A DNA stretch of 8,617 nt. Origin: Campylobacteraceae bacterium (lineage in GTDB: Bacteria; Campylobacterota; Campylobacteria; Campylobacterales; Sulfurovaceae). Made by a program: the position numbers and the translations under genes. This document shows positions 6,162 to 8,617 of this stretch, one piece after another. Location of the stretch: assembly GCA_027023325.1 (NCBI GenBank), contig JALVVQ010000239.1, positions 1-8,617 of the forward strand, in the 5' to 3' direction. The stretch's first letter is position 1; every line of letters starts with the position of its first letter. The notes under the pieces are model-generated. The model was not told the origin of the DNA and searched no databases. It was given only the letters and a program-made list of their open reading frames with translations.

Positions 6162-6531
6162 CTAGCAGTCTTTTCTTCAAAAAATTAGCAAGCGAACAGA
6201 AAGCACCTATCAATACACTTTTTGTCCGTGCCTGGGGATTTGAGCTGGGACTGGGATCGAAGTTCTACCCTGTATCTACAGCTCCTTCGACACACCATCG
6301 ACCATCAGTCCAATGAAGTAATATATGCCTTTTGGCAGCAAGAGAGTATCCATGTGGTTATCAGAAGTTTTTTGTTAAGTGTACCTTCCCTAGATGTTCA
6401 TCATGATGTCTTCAGGGGAGATACTGTTTTGTGTTGGTTAAGGCTAAGGGTTTTCTCTTTTATAGTAAGTATAGAGCGCTCTACGCAGGTGTTGTTTTTG
6501 GTGTGATATGCATCCTGTATTTGGCTATACT
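6162..6531. other. Gene-free stretch between convergent genes
   Basis: Between the ends of the ABM-like gene and the tRNA nucleotidyltransferase gene I find no supported gene. A 94-codon plus-strand frame from TTG 6222 has no ribosome binding site or recognisable motifs, and a second open frame running through about 6173-6316 is equally featureless. The only structure is a perfect 12-base palindrome, TAGAGCGCTCTA (6472-6483), with no loop or T run. The unusual length for a bacterial convergent gap suggests decayed coding DNA, but no family is recognisable. Confidence 0.5.
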
Positions 6532-7938
6532 CTACGATACAAAATGCCTCTTGACATAGTCCAAAGCCTCTTCCAAGTTCTGAAGCTTCCCTTCGATCTG
6601 CTGCTCATAGACAGCATCGAGTATCTCTCCAAATCGGATCGAAGGGGTGAGTCCCAGTGCGATCAGGTCACGACCTTGCAGGAGAGGGGTTGGGGGCGCT
6701 GCGGTGACCTGTAGTGCTTTGGCTTGGGTCAGTAGCCACTCTCCGGCCTTGTAGATGCCTGATTTGGCCTCGGGGGTACTGCGTCCCAGAAAGTCTGCTT
6801 TTGCCAGGAAGACAAGCTCTTCTATGTTGACCTTGGTTGCCAGCCGTCTGATGGCGGTACTTTTGGCTCCCTGTGCATAGAATTGTGAGGGCTTGAGGTG
6901 GTGCTCTACCAGAGGGAGGATGCTCTCTATGAAGTCATGTGCATGGGTGAGTCGGTAGAGGAAGCTTCTGGTGGGGGCAATTCCTGCATACTCATGCCCT
7001 ATGGAACGGATCCTGCCATCTGCTTCTATGGTAGTTGTGTTTGCCTTGCCAAGATCATGACAGAGAATGGCGAAGAGAAACATCAGTTTCTGATTTTCAG
7101 GTTCTTTATTGTCGGGGTGGGGGCACCCCGACCTACATAATGTGGACATCACATCAAGTGCCATCATGGTGTGTACCCAGACATCTCCTTCTGGGTGCCA
7201 CTTGGGGTTTTGAGGGACAGCGATGATCGCTTCAAGCTCTGGAAAGTAGCGTAGGATACCAAGGTCTCTCATGAGCGCAAAGCCCAGCGAAGGCTTGGGA
7301 GATTTGAGTAGGAGCTTGGTAAACTCTGTGTAGATCCTCTCTTTTGGGAGCTCCTTGAGCATCCCTTTGTCAACCATCTCTTGACAAAGCTTCTCTGTCT
7401 GAGGTGCCAGAGCATAACCAAACCGGGCAGCGAACTGTACTGCGCGATAGACCCGCAGAGGATCTTCAACGAAGGTACGGCTGTCAATATGCCGCAGCCG
7501 TCGCTGTGCCATATCCTCCCTCCCCCCAAAAGGGTCGAGGAAAATACCGTTCTCGATCTCATAGCCCATGGCATTGAGGCTAAAGTCTCTGCGTCTTGCT
7601 GCCTCCTCGAAGTCCATTTCTCCATCTACAGTAACAGCAAAACCCCGATGTCCGCTACCACTCTTGGATTCTCTACGAGGGAAGGAGAAGTCATACTCTT
7701 CGCCCGCATGGGTAAATTTGAGTACACCAAAGCTCCTGCCTACGAGGTTGACGCTGCCATACTGGGAGAGTATCTGCCCCAGACTCTCCAGTGTATCCAG
7801 TCCATAGACCTCAATATCATAGTCCTTGACAGGCTGCTGCATCCAGTGATCCCGCACAGCACCACCTACAATGATGGCTTTGGCGTCATGTTTTGAAAGT
7901 ACATTTGAGATGGTGTGAAGTGTCTTGGGTAGTTTCAT
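6532..7938 (-). CDS. cca: CCA tRNA nucleotidyltransferase with HD domain
   Basis: Adds or repairs the 3'-terminal CCA of tRNA using CTP and ATP. The N-terminal catalytic head shows GGAVRD (25-30), DYDIEVYG (39-46, acidic metal ligands Asp41 and Glu43), RRRDFSLNAM (115-124) and DPFGG (135-139). The neck helix has EDPLRVYRAVQFAARFGY (158-175), the ERxxR-like nucleotide-selecting region. From about 248 comes an HD phosphohydrolase-type domain: His248, His256, then CHDLGK (His294-Asp295). The whole is 468 residues, in the range of HD-containing versions. An in-frame hairpin repeat encodes residues 269-276, inside a loop that seems longer than usual. The start ATG at 7936-7938 has no Shine-Dalgarno and lies six bases after a TATAAT box. 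The neighbouring EamA gene is upstream on the same strand, 129 bases away. Confidence 0.93.
   Translation of the reverse strand: MKLPKTLHTISNVLSKHDAKAIIVGGAVRDHWMQQPVKDYDIEVYGLDTLESLGQILSQYGSVNLVGRSFGVLKFTHAGEEYDFSFPRRESKSGSGHRGFAVTVDGEMDFEEAARRRDFSLNAMGYEIENGIFLDPFGGREDMAQRRLRHIDSRTFVEDPLRVYRAVQFAARFGYALAPQTEKLCQEMVDKGMLKELPKERIYTEFTKLLLKSPKPSLGFALMRDLGILRYFPELEAIIAVPQNPKWHPEGDVWVHTMMALDVMSTLCRSGCPHPDNKEPENQKLMFLFAILCHDLGKANTTTIEADGRIRSIGHEYAGIAPTRSFLYRLTHAHDFIESILPLVEHHLKPSQFYAQGAKSTAIRRLATKVNIEELVFLAKADFLGRSTPEAKSGIYKAGEWLLTQAKALQVTAAPPTPLLQGRDLIALGLTPSIRFGEILDAVYEQQIEGKLQNLEEALDYVKRHFVS
7111..7132 (-). repeat. Palindromic repeat element inside the tRNA nucleotidyltransferase gene
   Basis: GTCGGGGTG (7111-7119), loop GGGG, CACCCCGAC (7124-7132) is a perfect 9-bp hairpin, very GC-rich against its surroundings. 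On the minus strand the context reads TGTAGGTCGGGGTGCCCCCA..., similar in build to short GTAGG-type interspersed palindromes found in many bacterial genomes. It is read through in frame as RSGCPHPD. Confidence 0.7.
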
Positions 7939-7944
7939 GGATGT

Positions 7945-7950
7945 ATTATA
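7945..7950 (-). promoter_or_regulatory. Extended -10 box directly before the tRNA nucleotidyltransferase start
   Basis: Minus-strand TGCTATAAT has its TATAAT at 7945-7950, only six bases (ACATCC) before the ATG. Transcription would be expected to begin at or next to the A of the start codon. The same TGCTATAAT form is used before the AraC-type regulator. No good -35 is seen (TTTCTA at 17 bases). Confidence 0.5.
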
Positions 7951-7966
7951 GCAGGGAAATCAGGAG

Positions 7967-8064
7967 TTAGAAATTAGAAATTGAGGGGAGAGATGTACCA
8001 TGAATGTGTAGGGGGCGATTGCTATCGCACCGAATGAATTAGAAATAAAAAATTGGGCGGAGAG
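7967..8064. repeat. Imperfect 26-base direct repeats flanking a small hairpin element
   Basis: TTAGAAATTAGAAATTGAGG... (7967-7992) and TTAGAAATAAAAAATTGGGC... (8039-8064) agree at 22 of 26 positions, both ending in GGAGAG or GGGAGAG. Between them, GGGGCGAT-TGCT-ATCGCACC (8012-8031) folds into a 5-bp stem extended by two G-C pairs across one mismatch. It is preceded by TGTAG (8006-8010), like the element inside the tRNA nucleotidyltransferase gene. The arrangement fills the 129-base gap between the two minus-strand genes and resembles a decayed repeat insertion. Confidence 0.5.
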
Positions 8065-8067
8065 CTT

Positions 8068-8617
8068 TCATGCACTGGTTGCCCTCCTAGGCACAGTGAC
8101 CAGCAATCCTGCCACCACGATGAGCCCCATTCCAACCCAGCTCCAGAGATCGGGTAATTTGTCTCCCAGCAGCGTGCCGATGACAACAGCAAAAAGAATC
8201 TGTGTATAGGTAATCGTACCTACGATACCTGCCTGGGTCAGAGAGTAGGCTTTGGTCATAAGTAGTTGGGAGGCAGTGGCTGAGATGCCCGCAGCAATGA
8301 TATAGAGCCAGAGGATACCATGGGGCATGACAAAACGGGAGACCATAAAAGTCCAAAATTCAGAGACCGTGATAGTTTCTGCCAATAGCATGAGCAGCAT
8401 AGGCCCTATTGTCCCCACTACCATAAATGAGAGCGCAATGGTACGAATGTCATAATGGTTTTTGAGTTCGCGTATAGAGGTATAGGCTAGAGCCGCACCG
8501 ATACCCGAGACCAGTCCGAGTATGATATCATGGTCGAAATGGAGTATGCCTTCGGGCTTGGCAATCATCGTGATGCCACCAAAGCCAAAAATCAGTGCCA
8601 GTACGGCAGTGCGGGGG
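8068..8617 (-). CDS. EamA/DMT-family transporter, C-terminal part (gene runs off the window)
   Basis: The frame is open to the window edge and has no stop upstream, so the start lies beyond 8617; 182 residues are visible. The sequence enters at the last helix of the first EamA half (PRTAVLALIFGFGGITMIAKPEG), then shows the second half: GLVSGIGAALAYTSIRELK, GPMLLMLLAETI, LYIIAAGISATASQLLMTKA, then GIVGTITYTQILFAVVIGTL and WSWVGMGLIVVAGLLV. This is the usual five-helix pattern with the conserved SQLLMTKAY and Y(T/S)Q segments, and the protein ends in a short basic tail. The internal Met at 8568 is not the true start. It differs clearly from the exporter at 4004, so the two are not a recent duplication. 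The gene lies upstream of the tRNA nucleotidyltransferase gene on the same strand. Confidence 0.88.
   Translation of the reverse strand, partial: PRTAVLALIFGFGGITMIAKPEGILHFDHDIILGLVSGIGAALAYTSIRELKNHYDIRTIALSFMVVGTIGPMLLMLLAETITVSEFWTFMVSRFVMPHGILWLYIIAAGISATASQLLMTKAYSLTQAGIVGTITYTQILFAVVIGTLLGDKLPDLWSWVGMGLIVVAGLLVTVPRRATSA

Noticed and set aside
6222..6506. 94-codon frame from a TTG start
   Set aside because: No ribosome binding site, no motifs and a rare start codon; probably chance openness.
7111..8064. Hairpin and direct repeats as a CRISPR array
   Set aside because: Only two unlike copies, no regular spacers and no cas genes in the window.
4004..8617. The two EamA transporters as a duplicated pair or transposon-borne unit
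   Set aside because: Their sequences differ strongly, they lie on opposite strands, and no transposase or terminal repeats flank them.

Overview
The window looks like chromosomal DNA of a Campylobacterota bacterium, probably Sulfurovum/Sulfurimonas-like. This is an inference from the style of the proteins, promoters that rest on a TGnTATAAT-type -10 with a poor -35, and short palindromic repeats between and inside genes; no 16S or other decisive marker is present. It opens inside a structural RNA gene and closes inside a transporter gene.

Layout. (1) Bases 1-165 are the 3' part of the RNase P RNA gene (rnpB), followed by a long imperfect inverted repeat (168-219). (2) 241-2777 is a two-gene unit with an ATGA start/stop overlap: a short periplasmic membrane-fusion (HlyD/RND-adaptor-like) protein and a cytoplasmic [4Fe-4S] molybdopterin oxidoreductase. 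No pump or redox partner subunits are visible. (3) 2778-4003 is an AT-richer patchwork: a putative weak terminator, a pair of 18/19-base direct repeats, a small membrane protein with a zinc ribbon, the broken 5' end of a PhzF-family gene, a 3' scrap of a membrane-protein gene, and a Cys-rich zinc-ribbon-like protein whose start overlaps that scrap. This block looks like a recombination or transfer site. (4) 4004-5687 holds an EamA-type exporter and a convergent AraC-family regulator whose 3' ends overlap by 14 bp. (5) Divergent from the regulator, across two well-formed promoters, is a small ABM-like (dimeric alpha/beta barrel) protein at 5847-6161. (6) 6162-6531 has no supported gene. (7) On the minus strand are a CCA-adding/HD-domain tRNA nucleotidyltransferase (6532-7938) and, upstream of it, the C-terminal part of a second EamA transporter (8068 to the window edge).

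The most informative oddities are a perfect hairpin repeat sitting in frame inside the tRNA nucleotidyltransferase gene, a TGCTATAAT box placed so that the same gene may be read from a leaderless mRNA, the PhzF/membrane-gene junction, the orphan adaptor-molybdoenzyme pair, and the repeat cluster at 7967-8064. I see no convincing new multi-gene defence or biosynthetic system; the region reads as ordinary chromosome with one scrambled accessory patch.
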